64,000 nt of DNA from Phycisphaerae bacterium (GTDB taxonomy: Bacteria > Planctomycetota > Phycisphaerae > Phycisphaerales > UBA1924). Made by a program: the position numbers and the translations under genes. The stretch is from NCBI GenBank assembly GCA_014192545.1, contig BJHL01000002.1, positions 264,863-328,862 on the forward strand. Reading direction: 5' to 3'. This document shows positions 1 to 10,180 of the stretch, in pieces (the first letter of the stretch is position 1; every line of letters starts with the position of its first letter). The notes beneath the pieces are model-generated. The model had not been told where the DNA came from, did no database searches, and was given only the letters and a program-made list of their open reading frames with translations.

Positions 1-239
1 GGGGGTGGGGAGGTGGAAGGGTGCTGGGGGGGGGGGGTGAAGTGGTGAGCGGGTGAGGGGTAGAAACGCGGTAGAACGGGGAACGTTTGGGGGTGGATGT
101 GCGAAGAAAGGGTGAAGGAGGCGACTGTACTCCGCTCAGCGGCGGGTCGGCGAGCCCAGCGGGCGGCGGCAGGCTGCTGGGGGCAGATTCGATTCTGCAA
201 CCGGCGGCGGGGCGGGGCGGTATCGTGTAAACTCAGAGT
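1..239. other. G-rich intergenic stretch, no gene seen
   Basis: The first 60 bases are a run of G-tracts mixed with GTGAG/GGTGAG steps, similar to the simple repeats at 11966-12000 and, in reverse complement, 12408-12462. Several closely spaced runs of three or more G on the + strand could form a G-quadruplex, but this is inference. The rest up to the VWA gene is GC-rich and shows no supported reading frame, terminator or clear promoter. Confidence 0.4.
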
Positions 240-350
240 GTGTCGCACGGAATCGCGGCGCGCGAGGTCGGCCTCGCGAAGGAAAGCGTGGAACGCAACG
301 TGAAATTCTTCTGGTCAAGGCAAGCTGATGTGAACGCGGATGGGACGGTG

Positions 351-1325
351 ATGCCGCCCCAGCCGCCCAATGACCGCGATGACACGCTGCCCCCGTCCTT
401 GTGGCAGCTCGCTGTTAAGTGGGGCTCGAGCCTGACGGTGCTGGCGCTGATTGTCAGCTTGGTTGTGCACATCAGCGGCGGGGTGATTGCGAACTTTATT
501 ACGATGCGCGGCGATCTGGGCTCGCGCGGTGGCGGCAGCGGCGGGGCACCGGTCGAAATGGCCATCGGCGCGGCCGGGCCGTTGTCAGACTTGAGTGATG
601 TTGGGGCAGGACCCAGCTTGCCTGCGGTGCCTGAAGACGTGGGCGGGGGAAGCGTTGAGCTTTCGATGTCGTCTGCGGGCAGCGGCGCGCCGGGCGTGAG
701 TGATGGTGGCGAAGCGGGCGGCTCGGAACTGGGCGGGCTGGGCGGTTCGTTATCGGGTGGGGGCGATATTTCCATCGGCGGCGGGCTGGGCGGCGGGGGC
801 GGAGGCGGCGGCGGCGCGAGCTTCTTTGGTGTTGAGGCTTCGGGCAACAGGTTTGCATTTGTCGTGGACGTTTCCAGCTCGATGGAGGCCGACAATCGCA
901 TCGGCAGGCTCAAGCAAGAGCTGCGTGCAACCGTTGACAACATGGCCGAGACTGCGGAGTTCTTGATCGTGACGTTTTCTGACGAAGCCCGCGTGCTTGG
1001 GCCCAAAGTCGAGTGGCGGCAAGCCTCGCCCGCGATGCGGCGGCGCGTGATGAGCGAGACGGATGCGATGGCGATGGGGCCATCAACCGTGCCCATGCCC
1101 GCGTTTGAAATTGTGCTGGGCCTGCGTCCCAAGCCGGATGCGATTTACTTCATGACCGATGGGCAATTTGAGGAAACGGTGGTGGAACGCGTGGCGATTT
1201 TGAGCCGGACTGCCGGAGGCGTGCCCGTGCATTGCATCTGCTTCGGCGATGATGCGGGCGGGCAACTGTTGCAACGCATCGCGTCGATGACCAAGGGCAC
1301 GTACACGTTTATTCCGAGCAAGTAA
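351..1325 (+). CDS. membrane-anchored VWA domain protein
   Basis: One membrane segment near the N-terminus (VLALIVSLVVHI) is followed by a long Gly/Ser-rich linker and a C-terminal von Willebrand factor A domain. The metal-dependent adhesion site is visible as DVSSSM, followed by IVTFSDEA and the late MTDGQF strand typical of bacterial VWA proteins. The protein should sit in the inner membrane with the VWA domain displayed by the flexible linker, probably binding a partner protein through a metal ion. It is the first gene of a five-gene operon whose next stop and start are one base apart. The frame is open back to a GTG at 240. I prefer ATG 351 because GGGA lies a few bases upstream and the 240 start has no visible Shine-Dalgarno sequence; the start is uncertain. 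The ligand cannot be told from the sequence. Confidence 0.8.
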   Translation: MPPQPPNDRDDTLPPSLWQLAVKWGSSLTVLALIVSLVVHISGGVIANFITMRGDLGSRGGGSGGAPVEMAIGAAGPLSDLSDVGAGPSLPAVPEDVGGGSVELSMSSAGSGAPGVSDGGEAGGSELGGLGGSLSGGGDISIGGGLGGGGGGGGGASFFGVEASGNRFAFVVDVSSSMEADNRIGRLKQELRATVDNMAETAEFLIVTFSDEARVLGPKVEWRQASPAMRRRVMSETDAMAMGPSTVPMPAFEIVLGLRPKPDAIYFMTDGQFEETVVERVAILSRTAGGVPVHCICFGDDAGGQLLQRIASMTKGTYTFIPSK

Positions 1326-1326
1326 C

Positions 1327-2502
1327 ATGCGAGAGCTGAGGCGACAACTCTGCGGCGTAGTGTGCGTGCTTGCGTGCGGCGAGAGCGCAGCACGTGCGTG
1401 GGCGCAACTGGCCTCAAGTATGCTGACGCTGCGCGACGGAGTCCCGCCGCCGGCGATGCTGGTGCGTGATGTGACGGCCGATGGCGTGGAACTGGTCGCG
1501 GGCGAGAGCGATGGGGCCGCGATGCAACTGCTGACATGGGATCGCGTGGCGAGTGTGCAAGGCAATTGGCGCGACAAAGCCGCTCCGTATCGCGCGATGA
1601 GCAACGATCTGTGGCGCGCACGCGTGCGACTGGAACGCGGCGACTCGCTGGGTGCGGAGCCGCTGTTGGAAAAACATGCCGCAACTTTCGCGCAGCGGCA
1701 AGGGCCGCTCCCGGCGATGGTCTGGTCAGGCTTGCTGCGATGCCGCGTGAATCGGCAGGCGCAATCAGCGGCAATTGTCGCGTGGGCGGGCGTGGTTCGC
1801 GCGGGTCAAGGCGAAGTTGTCTTCGCTTCGCGAGCCAAAGCTGGCGATGAAGCACGCGACACGGCGATCATTGACGCGGGCACCATGCTCGCGCCGCAGC
1901 TTGCGCCGATTTTTCTGCCCGCCCCGTCGCTGCAAATCGTGACGCAGGCGATCCCCGCCAAGAGCGAGACGCGCGCCGACAAGTTGATGCTGCTCTACGT
2001 CGCCGCCGCCGACTTTGAGCTCGGCCGCAAAACGCCGCTGCCCGCCCGCGAGAGTGACGATGTGGCCTTGGCGCTGACGTGGGATGTGGTTGCAGCACGC
2101 ATAGGCGATGATGCAACCAAAGCAACCGCCAAGAAGAACTTGCAAGCCCGGCTGCAGGCAGCGGAGCCGCCGCGATGGCAAGAGGCATGGGTGCGGGTCG
2201 CGCTTGGACGCTTGATGATTGCGAGCACGGAGGTTGAAGAACGACGGCTGGGCGTGGTGATGCTGCTTCACGTGCCCGCGCGACTGGCCGATGCACATCC
2301 GTATCTTGCGGGCATTGCACTCGCCGAAGTCAGCGTCATGCTCGCGCGCGATGGCGATGTTACTGCCGCACGAAACACGCTTGCGAAGCTCGAATCAGAC
2401 TTTTCCGGCCACCCGGCACTCGCGTGGGATGGCCTGCGCGCAGTGCGCAACGCGGAAGTGAAGAAGACGGCGAGTGCAGATTCGCAGGGAGGCGTGCGAT
2501 GA
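1327..2502 (+). CDS. secreted protein of the VWA operon, unknown function
   Basis: A 391-residue protein starting with a short basic stretch and a hydrophobic segment that resembles a signal peptide (MRELRRQLCGVVCVLACG...ARAWAQ), so export is likely. The remainder is Ala- and Arg-rich and mostly helical in look, with helix-pair spacing reminiscent of TPR-like repeats (for example VALALTWDVVAARIGDDATK and HPYLAGIALAEVSVMLARDG), but no family motif can be named. It begins one base after the VWA gene and its stop overlaps the next start as ATGA, so the genes are probably translationally coupled. Function is not recognisable. Confidence 0.7.
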   Translation: MRELRRQLCGVVCVLACGESAARAWAQLASSMLTLRDGVPPPAMLVRDVTADGVELVAGESDGAAMQLLTWDRVASVQGNWRDKAAPYRAMSNDLWRARVRLERGDSLGAEPLLEKHAATFAQRQGPLPAMVWSGLLRCRVNRQAQSAAIVAWAGVVRAGQGEVVFASRAKAGDEARDTAIIDAGTMLAPQLAPIFLPAPSLQIVTQAIPAKSETRADKLMLLYVAAADFELGRKTPLPARESDDVALALTWDVVAARIGDDATKATAKKNLQARLQAAEPPRWQEAWVRVALGRLMIASTEVEERRLGVVMLLHVPARLADAHPYLAGIALAEVSVMLARDGDVTAARNTLAKLESDFSGHPALAWDGLRAVRNAEVKKTASADSQGGVR

Positions 2503-5210
2503 TGCCAAGCCGCAAGGCAATGCTGCGATGGAGTTTCGCCGCGTGCGCAGTGATGTTGCTAACGGCGCGAGCAGGCTTGGCGCAGGTCGCAATCGAACCC
2601 ATCGATGAAGACGCGGGCGAAACAGTCGAAGCGTACATCGCGGACCTGGGGCTGACGGATGTTTTGGCCGCCCACCTGCGACAAAAACTCGCAACCGCAA
2701 AGCCTGAAGAACGAGCACTAGCCGCAAATGAACTGGCACGCTTGTACACCAAGATGCTGGCCGACTCGACAGATTCCACCCAGCGGCGCGATGTCGAGAC
2801 GTTGGCACGCTCACTGTTGAAAGAGTTTCCCGAAGCCGACGGCGCCGAGCTTCGCATCGATTTATCGAAAGCGACGTACTTGCGTGCGGAAGAAATCGCA
2901 GAACGCGACCGACTTGGATTAGCGACCGACGCCGACAAGCTCGAAGCCACACGAATCCTCAATGACGTCATCCCGCAGCTCACGCAAGTGCGCGAGCGTT
3001 TGTCGCGTGACGTTGCAGGACTCGAATCACGCGAGAAACAAGCCGCGCCCGACGAAGAGTCGATCATTCGAGCCGCACTTGGTGATGCGCGGCGTGTTCG
3101 CTCGCTCGCGGCCTATTACGAAGGCTGGAGCCGGTATTACCTCTCGCTGCTGACAGACACCGATACCGGTCTCGTCGAAGCGATGGAAGCCTTTGGCATC
3201 ATCTTGAACGCGGCCGCCGGCAGCGTGCCTAGTTTAGAGCGGCTGCCAAAATCAACCGTGCGATACGAGCACGTGGCGCGGTCGTGCATGGGCGTTGCGT
3301 TGTGCTTGTCGCGACTCAACGACACAGACAACGCTGTGCGATGGCTCGATCAACTCAACATCACCGAAGACTTGCCCGACAACGTCGACAAGCAGCTTTT
3401 TTCCCGCCGGCTGATCGTGTTTGCGCACGGACAGCGATGGAACAACGTCGAAGCGTTGGTTCGCCGCTCGCGCGTGATGGGTGAGGATGGCAAGCCCACG
3501 CCCATGACCGTCGCAGATGCCCGACTGCTCGCAATCGTTTCGCTGCGAGCTTTGCGAGAGCCGCAATTGCGTGAGAACTTTCGCACGAGTGTTCAAGGAC
3601 TGGCGCAGCAAGGTCTCGCTGACTTGATCGCTCGCGGCGAACTGGGACAGATCGTTGATCTCGTGCAGCAATTCGGCACATTGCCGCTGGGCGATGCAGG
3701 TTTTGTCAACGCATACGTGCGCGGCATGCTGAGCTACGACCAGGCGCGAGAACTGCACCGCAAGGCCGATGGCGACAACGAAAGCCCTGCGAACACAGCA
3801 CCCGTAGTGAATGCGTATCGCGACGCGGCAGGCTTGTTCGAGGCGGCGCTGACAGCCAGCGACGCCAAGCAGTTTGATGCCGAGCCCGCGCGCGTCATGT
3901 TGCGAAAGGGTTTGTCGCTCTATTACGCAGGCGACCTGTTGCCCGCTGCGGATATGTTCGAAAAAGCTCATGCCGAAGACCGCGCAACCAGCAGCATCAA
4001 GCAAGACGCGCTGTGGTTCGCGGTGGTCGCGCTGGATGCGGCGGTTGAAAAAGGCCAAGCATCGCAGCGGCAGCGGCGTGATCAACTCGCAGCAGTCTAC
4101 ATCCGCGCGTTCCCGCATTCGCAAAATGCAACCAGGTTGCTGCTTCGACAAGTGCAAGCCGATGGCATCGATGAGCAGCAGGCACTTGATATTCTGCTCG
4201 CCGTCACGCCGCAGCAGCCGCTCTATCTCGCAGCCAGAAAGCAAGCGGCACGCATTCTGTATCAGCAGTTCAGACGGGCCCAAGCAGCCCAGCGAACGTT
4301 CGCCGCCCTGCGATTTGTCGAAGTTGCCGAGCCATTGCTCAATGAAGAGGCGGCACAAGCGTTGGAACTGTCAGGCACGCAAGGTACCGAGGCCGCACTG
4401 GCCGCAACAGTCCGAGCAAGGCAGCTCGCCGATGTGTTCTTGAGTCAACCCTCGCCCGATGTCACGCGCGCGCAGGCCGCGTTGGCGACGCTCGACCGCT
4501 TGGTCCTGCGTTACTCGCTCGACACACGCGAAATCGAATCCGAGGTCGTCTATCGCAAACTCCAAATCGCGCTCGCAAAGAACGAAGCCGCGCAAGCGAA
4601 TGAGATCGCCGACCAACTGCGCGGCATGGCGGGGCCGTTCGCGATTGCCGCAAGTCAGTTGATGTATTCGACGGCCCTCGACGTGTGGCGCACGCAAGAG
4701 CAAAACAACGAAGCCGCTCGCGGCGTTGTTCGCCACGGCTCCGCACTGCTGGCACAGTTGAAAGGCGCGGGAAATGCCGCCGCCGTTCGCGAGCAAGTTG
4801 CGAAAGCTGCCGCGGCACTCTGGATCAACTTGCAAGACAAGCAAATGCTCACGCTGGCAATCAGCGTGGATGAAGAGCAAGTCAAGACCGGCACTCGCGC
4901 GGTCAGTACGCTGCGCCGGCTCGCGACCATGCGTGAAGCAGCCGGGAACGAAGCGGCCTCGCTGGATGTGTGGAATCAATTGCTCGCATCGCTTGACCCA
5001 GGCTCCGTTGATTGGTTTGAAGCCCGGTATCAAACGCTGCGACTGCTGCTCGAAACTGATCCGACCAAAGCGGCGACTGCATACGAGCAGTTCCGCTTGC
5101 TCTATCCACAAACTGGTCCCAAACCATGGGGCGAGAAGATCGACGCGCTGGGTTTGCGTATGCCACGCATCACGCCCGCACCCAACGCACCTGCCGGAGG
5201 TGCGCGATGA
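2499..5210 (+). CDS. large exported helical-repeat protein
   Basis: A 903-residue protein whose start is set by the ATGA overlap with the upstream gene; the alternative start at 2424 would lie deep inside that gene. The N-terminus (MMPSRKAMLRWSFAACAVMLL...GLAQ) reads as a signal peptide. The rest is almost entirely amphipathic helix with repeated pairs such as ARVMLRKGLSLYYAGDLLPA and ADMFEKAHAEDRATSS, matching TPR or similar alpha-solenoid proteins that act as periplasmic scaffolds. No catalytic motif is visible. With the VWA protein upstream and two membrane or exported proteins downstream it probably belongs to one envelope complex. The TPR assignment is pattern-based. Confidence 0.75.
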   Translation: MMPSRKAMLRWSFAACAVMLLTARAGLAQVAIEPIDEDAGETVEAYIADLGLTDVLAAHLRQKLATAKPEERALAANELARLYTKMLADSTDSTQRRDVETLARSLLKEFPEADGAELRIDLSKATYLRAEEIAERDRLGLATDADKLEATRILNDVIPQLTQVRERLSRDVAGLESREKQAAPDEESIIRAALGDARRVRSLAAYYEGWSRYYLSLLTDTDTGLVEAMEAFGIILNAAAGSVPSLERLPKSTVRYEHVARSCMGVALCLSRLNDTDNAVRWLDQLNITEDLPDNVDKQLFSRRLIVFAHGQRWNNVEALVRRSRVMGEDGKPTPMTVADARLLAIVSLRALREPQLRENFRTSVQGLAQQGLADLIARGELGQIVDLVQQFGTLPLGDAGFVNAYVRGMLSYDQARELHRKADGDNESPANTAPVVNAYRDAAGLFEAALTASDAKQFDAEPARVMLRKGLSLYYAGDLLPAADMFEKAHAEDRATSSIKQDALWFAVVALDAAVEKGQASQRQRRDQLAAVYIRAFPHSQNATRLLLRQVQADGIDEQQALDILLAVTPQQPLYLAARKQAARILYQQFRRAQAAQRTFAALRFVEVAEPLLNEEAAQALELSGTQGTEAALAATVRARQLADVFLSQPSPDVTRAQAALATLDRLVLRYSLDTREIESEVVYRKLQIALAKNEAAQANEIADQLRGMAGPFAIAASQLMYSTALDVWRTQEQNNEAARGVVRHGSALLAQLKGAGNAAAVREQVAKAAAALWINLQDKQMLTLAISVDEEQVKTGTRAVSTLRRLATMREAAGNEAASLDVWNQLLASLDPGSVDWFEARYQTLRLLLETDPTKAATAYEQFRLLYPQTGPKPWGEKIDALGLRMPRITPAPNAPAGGAR

Positions 5211-7984
5211 GCGACGTCATTCCGCTGGCGAGCGGATCGGGAATTCCCGAGCCTGACGCGGCGCAGCATTTTCTTGGCGTCCGTGGTGCCGACGCAAACG
5301 AGTTTGTTCTGCTGGGTCTCGCCCCCGGAACCGCGACGCGTGACAACGTCATCAACGCACTGCGCACGCAATTGACGCGCGTGGCGCAGCATCCAGACGC
5401 TGGCACGCGCGAAGCCGCACAAGTGCGAGTCATGTTGCACGCCGCTGCATCGCGATTGCTCGCGCCGCTCATGCCGGCAGAACAGCCAGCCGTCGTCGCG
5501 CCGCCCGTCCAGCCGGCGGCTCTTGCAAGTGCCTTCGAGCGTGCAGCAGTTCGACTTCTCGCAATGCATGGCGGCATGAATCACGCGTCGCTCAAAATGA
5601 TCCGGCAGACAGCAGCCGCTATGGGCGTAAGCGGCGATGAATTGCAAAGCGTGATGGTGCGGCTGCCACTGCTGGTTGGCCAAGCCGCAAACGCGCCAGC
5701 CCCAAGCGAGAACGTGATTCGCGTTTCGCGAGGCGAAGAAGATCGCATCGCCGCACCGCTCCGACAAGCCACGAGTGACGACGCGACCAAGCGACTGATT
5801 GTCACTGCAGCCGTGGTGATTGCCGGTGGATTGCTGCTGCTTGGCGGCGTGGCATACGGCGTCCGCATTATCTTCGAGAAGAAGCCCGCGACTCCAGCGG
5901 GCGGTGCGGCAGTGGTGGGGGCTGGTAACGCAGCGAACGCGGGCAATGCGAACGACGCCGCGACTGCATCGCCTTTGAGTGATTCGCCTTCGAGTGACGC
6001 GAAGATACTCGGTTCGCAGGCCTCAACGACTGATCGCGATCGCAAGCCGGTCGCAGCCGCAAAGTCGCCCGAAGAACTTGTGACTGCACTGCGGGAAGCC
6101 AGCGTGCTGGCACGAGCCGACGCGACGCGTGGTGCCGATGCAATCAATACTGCAACTGCAGGCTTGGGCGCGGTGTGGCCCACGATGCCCAGAGATTACC
6201 TCGTCGCGGCGGGTGATTCGTTCCTCGATGCGATATACGCGGTGCAGCGTGATGAAACCGCCCTGCAGCGAGTGCTGGATGCGCTGGTTGAGCAGGCTAG
6301 TTGCAGCCGTGAACTGTTCGACGACGAGCCAGCACGCGTGGCACAATCCATCTTCGCACGCTCGCTCCTTGCGAGGCTGCAAGTCGAGCGAGACTTGCCA
6401 GCGAGCGCTCGGCGGACACTGCGCATTGCAGCAGTGGCTGGCCTCATAAACGAGTCCGCATCGCGCGGGCCCTGGGCAGAGAACTTGTACGACGCAACTG
6501 CGGCAGTTGGACGTGGGCTTGCCGCGGCCGCGTCACCGCCATCGCGATTACCTCCCGAAGAAGCGTGGAAAGTTTTCGTGAGCGCGGCACGAGCAGCAAC
6601 ACCTGAGGCAGATCGACAAGAAGCGCAGCTGCTTGCTGCCCTCGACAACCTCATGGCAACTGGCAAAGAACCCACGCAGGATGCTCGTGTGCTTATGGGC
6701 ATCCAAACTCTTGCATCCGCGATTGATTGGTCAGGAACAGGCGGCGGACGCGGAGCACTCGTGGTGTGGCTTGCGCGAGCTGACGTTTCTTCGGCAGATT
6801 TAGCCGTGCTAACGAACGTAGTGGCTGGAAAGCCAGAGGCAAGTGCAGACCGCACGTTCGCACTTTCTCCCAGCGCGAGCGATCAGGATCGTGGCGAGTT
6901 GCGAGATCGTTTTGGATCGCTCTGGCAAACGCAGTCCGTTGGTGTGCGCCGTGACTTGGCACTCACATGGCTCGAACAGGCAACCAATGTGGTGCAAGAG
7001 TCCACGCCTACCAGTGTTGACGATGCACTGCGAAAGAGCGTGCAACTCGCGTACCTGAACGCATCGGCCGCCCGCGCATGGCGCGGAGATGCCGTCATCG
7101 AAGCAAGATCCATACCGGTGTTGCCACCAGCTACGCCAAACAACAACGCGGCGGTTTTCGCGATGCTGCACTCTCGCGGCAACGACAAGTGGGGTGTGGA
7201 CTACCTGCGAGCAGGTCCCGATTTGCTTCGGCGGCGAGATGCGCTACGAGCGATACTGGGCGAGTTGTCGCCCCTGGAAGCCAAACTGCTGGTTATTGAT
7301 GGCATGCGAGGGCCCACGCAAGATATTCGCATCGAGGCTCGCCGAGCTTTGACTCCCGCAATCACTTCACCAGTCGTCATGCAAGCAATGCTCGACTTCG
7401 CTCCGTTCATGCCTCCAACCCGTGAAGTCTCGCAGTTGGTCGCACAAGCGACAGGACGAGCTCTACCCAGCCCACGCAATCCCGCTTGGCGAGTTGAGGT
7501 CCGTCGCGCGTTGGTCTGGACCTTGCTGCGACATGTCGACGATGGTCGCATGACGGACATTACCACAGCCGAGAGCTATTTCGCAACCGCATACGGCATG
7601 CGAATGCGCGTTGAACCCAAGGCTGCCTTGCCAGCGACCGAAGTGATCGCAAGGGTCTACGACGAACTAACGGTCGATGTCCAAGCCGTCACGCGTCTCC
7701 GCGGTTCTTCCGCTGAACTGACGCAACTGCGCGCACGATCGCGCGAACGACTGCGAGCTGCAGTCGGTGACGTGCAGACATACGTTGTGTATGAAACCGG
7801 AATCGTCGAGTTGCTTGCGCTGGCGGTCGCGAGCGAGAAGCCAGCGATGGCGGCGGAGATAGAAAAGGTAATGGAGCAATGGCGGCGAGACATGGCCCTT
7901 GCAGGGCATGTGTTGCAACAGATTGAACGCAGTGAACACGCGCAGTTGCAGTTGTGGGTCATACGGATGAAGGAGAGCGCATGA
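5207..7984 (+). CDS. single-span membrane protein with J-like N-terminus
   Basis: A 925-residue protein with an ATGA overlap at both ends. Residues about 20-85 (FVLLGLAPGTATRDNVINAL...AAQVRVMLHAAASRLL) resemble the short J-domain-like modules at the N-termini of many planctomycete proteins, although the HPD motif of true DnaJ is not seen. Around residues 204-224 there is one membrane segment (LIVTAAVVIAGGLLLLGGVAYG). The large C-terminal part after the segment is Ala-rich and helical. The topology suggests a cytoplasmic J-like head and a periplasmic domain, consistent with the exported proteins encoded beside it. Function is unknown. Confidence 0.72.
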   Translation: MSDVIPLASGSGIPEPDAAQHFLGVRGADANEFVLLGLAPGTATRDNVINALRTQLTRVAQHPDAGTREAAQVRVMLHAAASRLLAPLMPAEQPAVVAPPVQPAALASAFERAAVRLLAMHGGMNHASLKMIRQTAAAMGVSGDELQSVMVRLPLLVGQAANAPAPSENVIRVSRGEEDRIAAPLRQATSDDATKRLIVTAAVVIAGGLLLLGGVAYGVRIIFEKKPATPAGGAAVVGAGNAANAGNANDAATASPLSDSPSSDAKILGSQASTTDRDRKPVAAAKSPEELVTALREASVLARADATRGADAINTATAGLGAVWPTMPRDYLVAAGDSFLDAIYAVQRDETALQRVLDALVEQASCSRELFDDEPARVAQSIFARSLLARLQVERDLPASARRTLRIAAVAGLINESASRGPWAENLYDATAAVGRGLAAAASPPSRLPPEEAWKVFVSAARAATPEADRQEAQLLAALDNLMATGKEPTQDARVLMGIQTLASAIDWSGTGGGRGALVVWLARADVSSADLAVLTNVVAGKPEASADRTFALSPSASDQDRGELRDRFGSLWQTQSVGVRRDLALTWLEQATNVVQESTPTSVDDALRKSVQLAYLNASAARAWRGDAVIEARSIPVLPPATPNNNAAVFAMLHSRGNDKWGVDYLRAGPDLLRRRDALRAILGELSPLEAKLLVIDGMRGPTQDIRIEARRALTPAITSPVVMQAMLDFAPFMPPTREVSQLVAQATGRALPSPRNPAWRVEVRRALVWTLLRHVDDGRMTDITTAESYFATAYGMRMRVEPKAALPATEVIARVYDELTVDVQAVTRLRGSSAELTQLRARSRERLRAAVGDVQTYVVYETGIVELLALAVASEKPAMAAEIEKVMEQWRRDMALAGHVLQQIERSEHAQLQLWVIRMKESA

Positions 7985-9249
7985 GAACGCATCTCTCGAT
8001 CTTCGTTCTCGCAGGCACCTGCACAATTGCTCTTGTGCAGGTCAATTCTGCACCAAGCCAACCCTCCGGCGATCCGGCGAAAACGGATCAATTAACGACT
8101 GCCGCCGAAAAACGCACGTCCAGCGCAACCGCTATTGACAGTTGGACACCGCGTCTGGCTGGACTCTCGCCCGATGCGCCCGAGGCGTACTTACTTCTCG
8201 CCGAGGACATGCTCGACGGCGCGAGTGATCCGCGCGTTCGTCGCGTCGCCTCCGAATTGCTTGTGCTCGCGATCGCGAACGGAAGCACGCAGGGCGATAC
8301 CGCAACCGCCAGCAGTGCCGCCCTCGCACTTGCCGATACTTCCGCCGATCCGCAAGCTCGGCGTGCCTTGCGACTGCTTGCTCGTGCGCTCGAACCTCGC
8401 CTCGCTCCCGTCAGTTGGAACCTGCCTCGCAAAGCTGCAAACGCAGGCTCGACTGACTACCAAATCGCCGTCGCAATCGGCAACGCTCGCAGTGGCCAAG
8501 GTGCGTATGTTCAGCAAGCGCTGCGCCGCACCGAAGTCTCGACGCGCGCTGATGCAACTTCGCCCATCCTCGAACAGTTCGGCCTGACTGGTGGTCGCGA
8601 TTGGATCGAACGAACCGCTCGCAATTGGCCGTGTCCTGAGTGTTCCAACGTCCTGATCACGCGTCGCGGCAACGAACGCCGGCTTTGTGGCACCTGCAAA
8701 GGCATGCCCGGGCCTGCGCTTTCAACGACCGAATATGTCGCCACGCTTCGCGCCGAACTGTTTCTGCTGCGAGGCGATGAAAGTGAATGGAGCCGGCAAC
8801 TCGCCGTTGATTCGGGCGAACCGCTGCAAACGCTCGACATCGCAGGTGTCTCGAAGCTCTTCAATGTCAATGTGAGCAAAGGCTACTTCCGCAACAATCG
8901 CTGGACGACCAACGCCGACGGCACCGATCCCGCGCCGGTCGTGCCAGAAGGCGAGCAAGCAACCCCCGCGCCATCACCCGCTCCGCAAGACCCAACGCAG
9001 CCCCAGCCGATGATTCCAGGGCCGCAGCAACCAACGCAACCCAGCCCCTTCCCCAATCCATCACCAAGTCCTTCACCGAACCCGCTGCCATCAGTGCCAG
9101 GCCTGCCCACGCCTCAGCCAACAACGCCGCCTTCAAATCCGCAGCCAACCAACCCCAGCGAAGATCCGTTGCCAGGCGAAGTACCAATCAACATCCCCGC
9201 GCTACCGCCAATGAACCCGCAGCCGCAGCCCGTGCCGCCACCGGAGTAA
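7981..9249 (+). CDS. exported zinc-ribbon protein with Pro-rich tail
   Basis: The last gene of the five-gene operon overlaps the previous stop as ATGA. The N-terminus (MRTHLSIFVLAGTCTIALVQVNS) is a likely signal peptide. In the middle there is a four-cysteine ribbon, CPEC followed 16 residues later by CGTC, typical of a structural zinc site. The last ~110 residues are almost only Pro, Gln, Asn, Ser and Thr, a low-complexity tail such as those that cross the cell wall or stay unfolded outside the cell. No enzyme motif is visible. Function is unknown; it presumably works with the other four products. Confidence 0.7.
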   Translation: MRTHLSIFVLAGTCTIALVQVNSAPSQPSGDPAKTDQLTTAAEKRTSSATAIDSWTPRLAGLSPDAPEAYLLLAEDMLDGASDPRVRRVASELLVLAIANGSTQGDTATASSAALALADTSADPQARRALRLLARALEPRLAPVSWNLPRKAANAGSTDYQIAVAIGNARSGQGAYVQQALRRTEVSTRADATSPILEQFGLTGGRDWIERTARNWPCPECSNVLITRRGNERRLCGTCKGMPGPALSTTEYVATLRAELFLLRGDESEWSRQLAVDSGEPLQTLDIAGVSKLFNVNVSKGYFRNNRWTTNADGTDPAPVVPEGEQATPAPSPAPQDPTQPQPMIPGPQQPTQPSPFPNPSPSPSPNPLPSVPGLPTPQPTTPPSNPQPTNPSEDPLPGEVPINIPALPPMNPQPQPVPPPE

Positions 9250-9345
9250 ACGCGAAGCGATGCGTGCGATGCTGGTTCTTCGACATGCCGCTTCTTCGAC
9301 TTGCAACTGCGACCAATTACAACTTCGGCAGCTTGCAAAACCCCT

Positions 9346-10110
9346 TCACGGCACATACGAGTAATCAGCCGTCTCCGGACGCTTGCTGTTCACCGTCGGA
9401 TCCACCGTCACTCGCAGTCTCACGTGCAAATCGACGTACAACAAATTCGCCTGCGTCTGGTTTTTCACAAACCACTGCATGCCCCGGTCCGCCGCATCCG
9501 CTGAATCGAAGTTGTAAATCGGGTGCGTTCCAATCGCCCACGTTTTGCTCGGATTACGCACAATCGGCATTTTCCCGCCACCACGCGGCACCAGCGTCGC
9601 CGCCGTCTCATCGCCCACGATGTGATCGTTCAGCGTGTATGAACTCCCCACAAGGTCATACATCGAATCCGTACGGTCCAGCCCCGGAATCGGCACGCCC
9701 GTGTTCGCCGCACCCTTATCCACCGGACTGCGAAACGCCTCCATCGGCACCACGCCATCTTCACTATCAAGCGGCACCGGACCGGTATTCAAATACCGGT
9801 TCAGCGGCCGGCGCTCTGCCCCAATTTCATCAATGCCATAAAACGGCAATAGCCCTTTTTTTCCGCCAAAAAGCGAACCGATGATGTCCTCGCCCCCGCC
9901 CGGCAGCGGCCCTTTCGCTTGCGGCATGAGTCGATCAAAGTCATTCCAATACATCTGCAAACCCACGCCAATCTGTTGCAGCCTCGCGCCACACGTCGTC
10001 GTGCGGGCCGCTAGCCGCGCCGAGCCCAGCGCGGGCAGCAAAATACCAATGAGCAGCGCGATGATCGCAATGACAACCAGCAGTTCGATAAGCGTGAAGG
10101 CGCGGCGCAT
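9346..10110 (-). CDS. pseudopilin-type protein (type II secretion-like)
   Basis: The protein starts [17 protein letters not shown], the cleavage and methylation signal of type IV pilin-like proteins; the conserved Glu at position 5 of the mature protein is present. In planctomycetes this N-terminus is followed by a large beta-rich domain and occurs in many paralogues; here the rest is ~230 residues with a glycine-rich middle and a late [20 protein letters not shown] segment like other members. The start at 10110 is chosen because the pilin signal must be N-terminal; upstream in-frame codons would put ~47 residues before it. The gene is divergent from the ion channel with ~70 bp between them. 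It lies far from secretion-machinery genes, so it may be a cell-surface protein rather than a core pseudopilin. Confidence 0.9.
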   Translation of the reverse strand: MRRAFTLIELLVVIAIIALLIGILLPALGSARLAARTTTCGARLQQIGVGLQMYWNDFDRLMPQAKGPLPGGGEDIIGSLFGGKKGLLPFYGIDEIGAERRPLNRYLNTGPVPLDSEDGVVPMEAFRSPVDKGAANTGVPIPGLDRTDSMYDLVGSSYTLNDHIVGDETAATLVPRGGGKMPIVRNPSKTWAIGTHPIYNFDSADAADRGMQWFVKNQTQANLLYVDLHVRLRVTVDPTVNSKRPETADYSYVP

Positions 10111-10180
10111 GTATGAAGATAGTCTGCATTCCGGATGCACGCGGCAGTAGAAAATAGCAAAACCCCCGCCAAGATTGAAC

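Noticed and set aside
233..1132. Long - strand open frame across the VWA gene with Pro-rich sequence
   Set aside because: It is the complement of the Gly/Ser-rich linker and of GC-rich codons in the VWA gene, with no start site or family motif.
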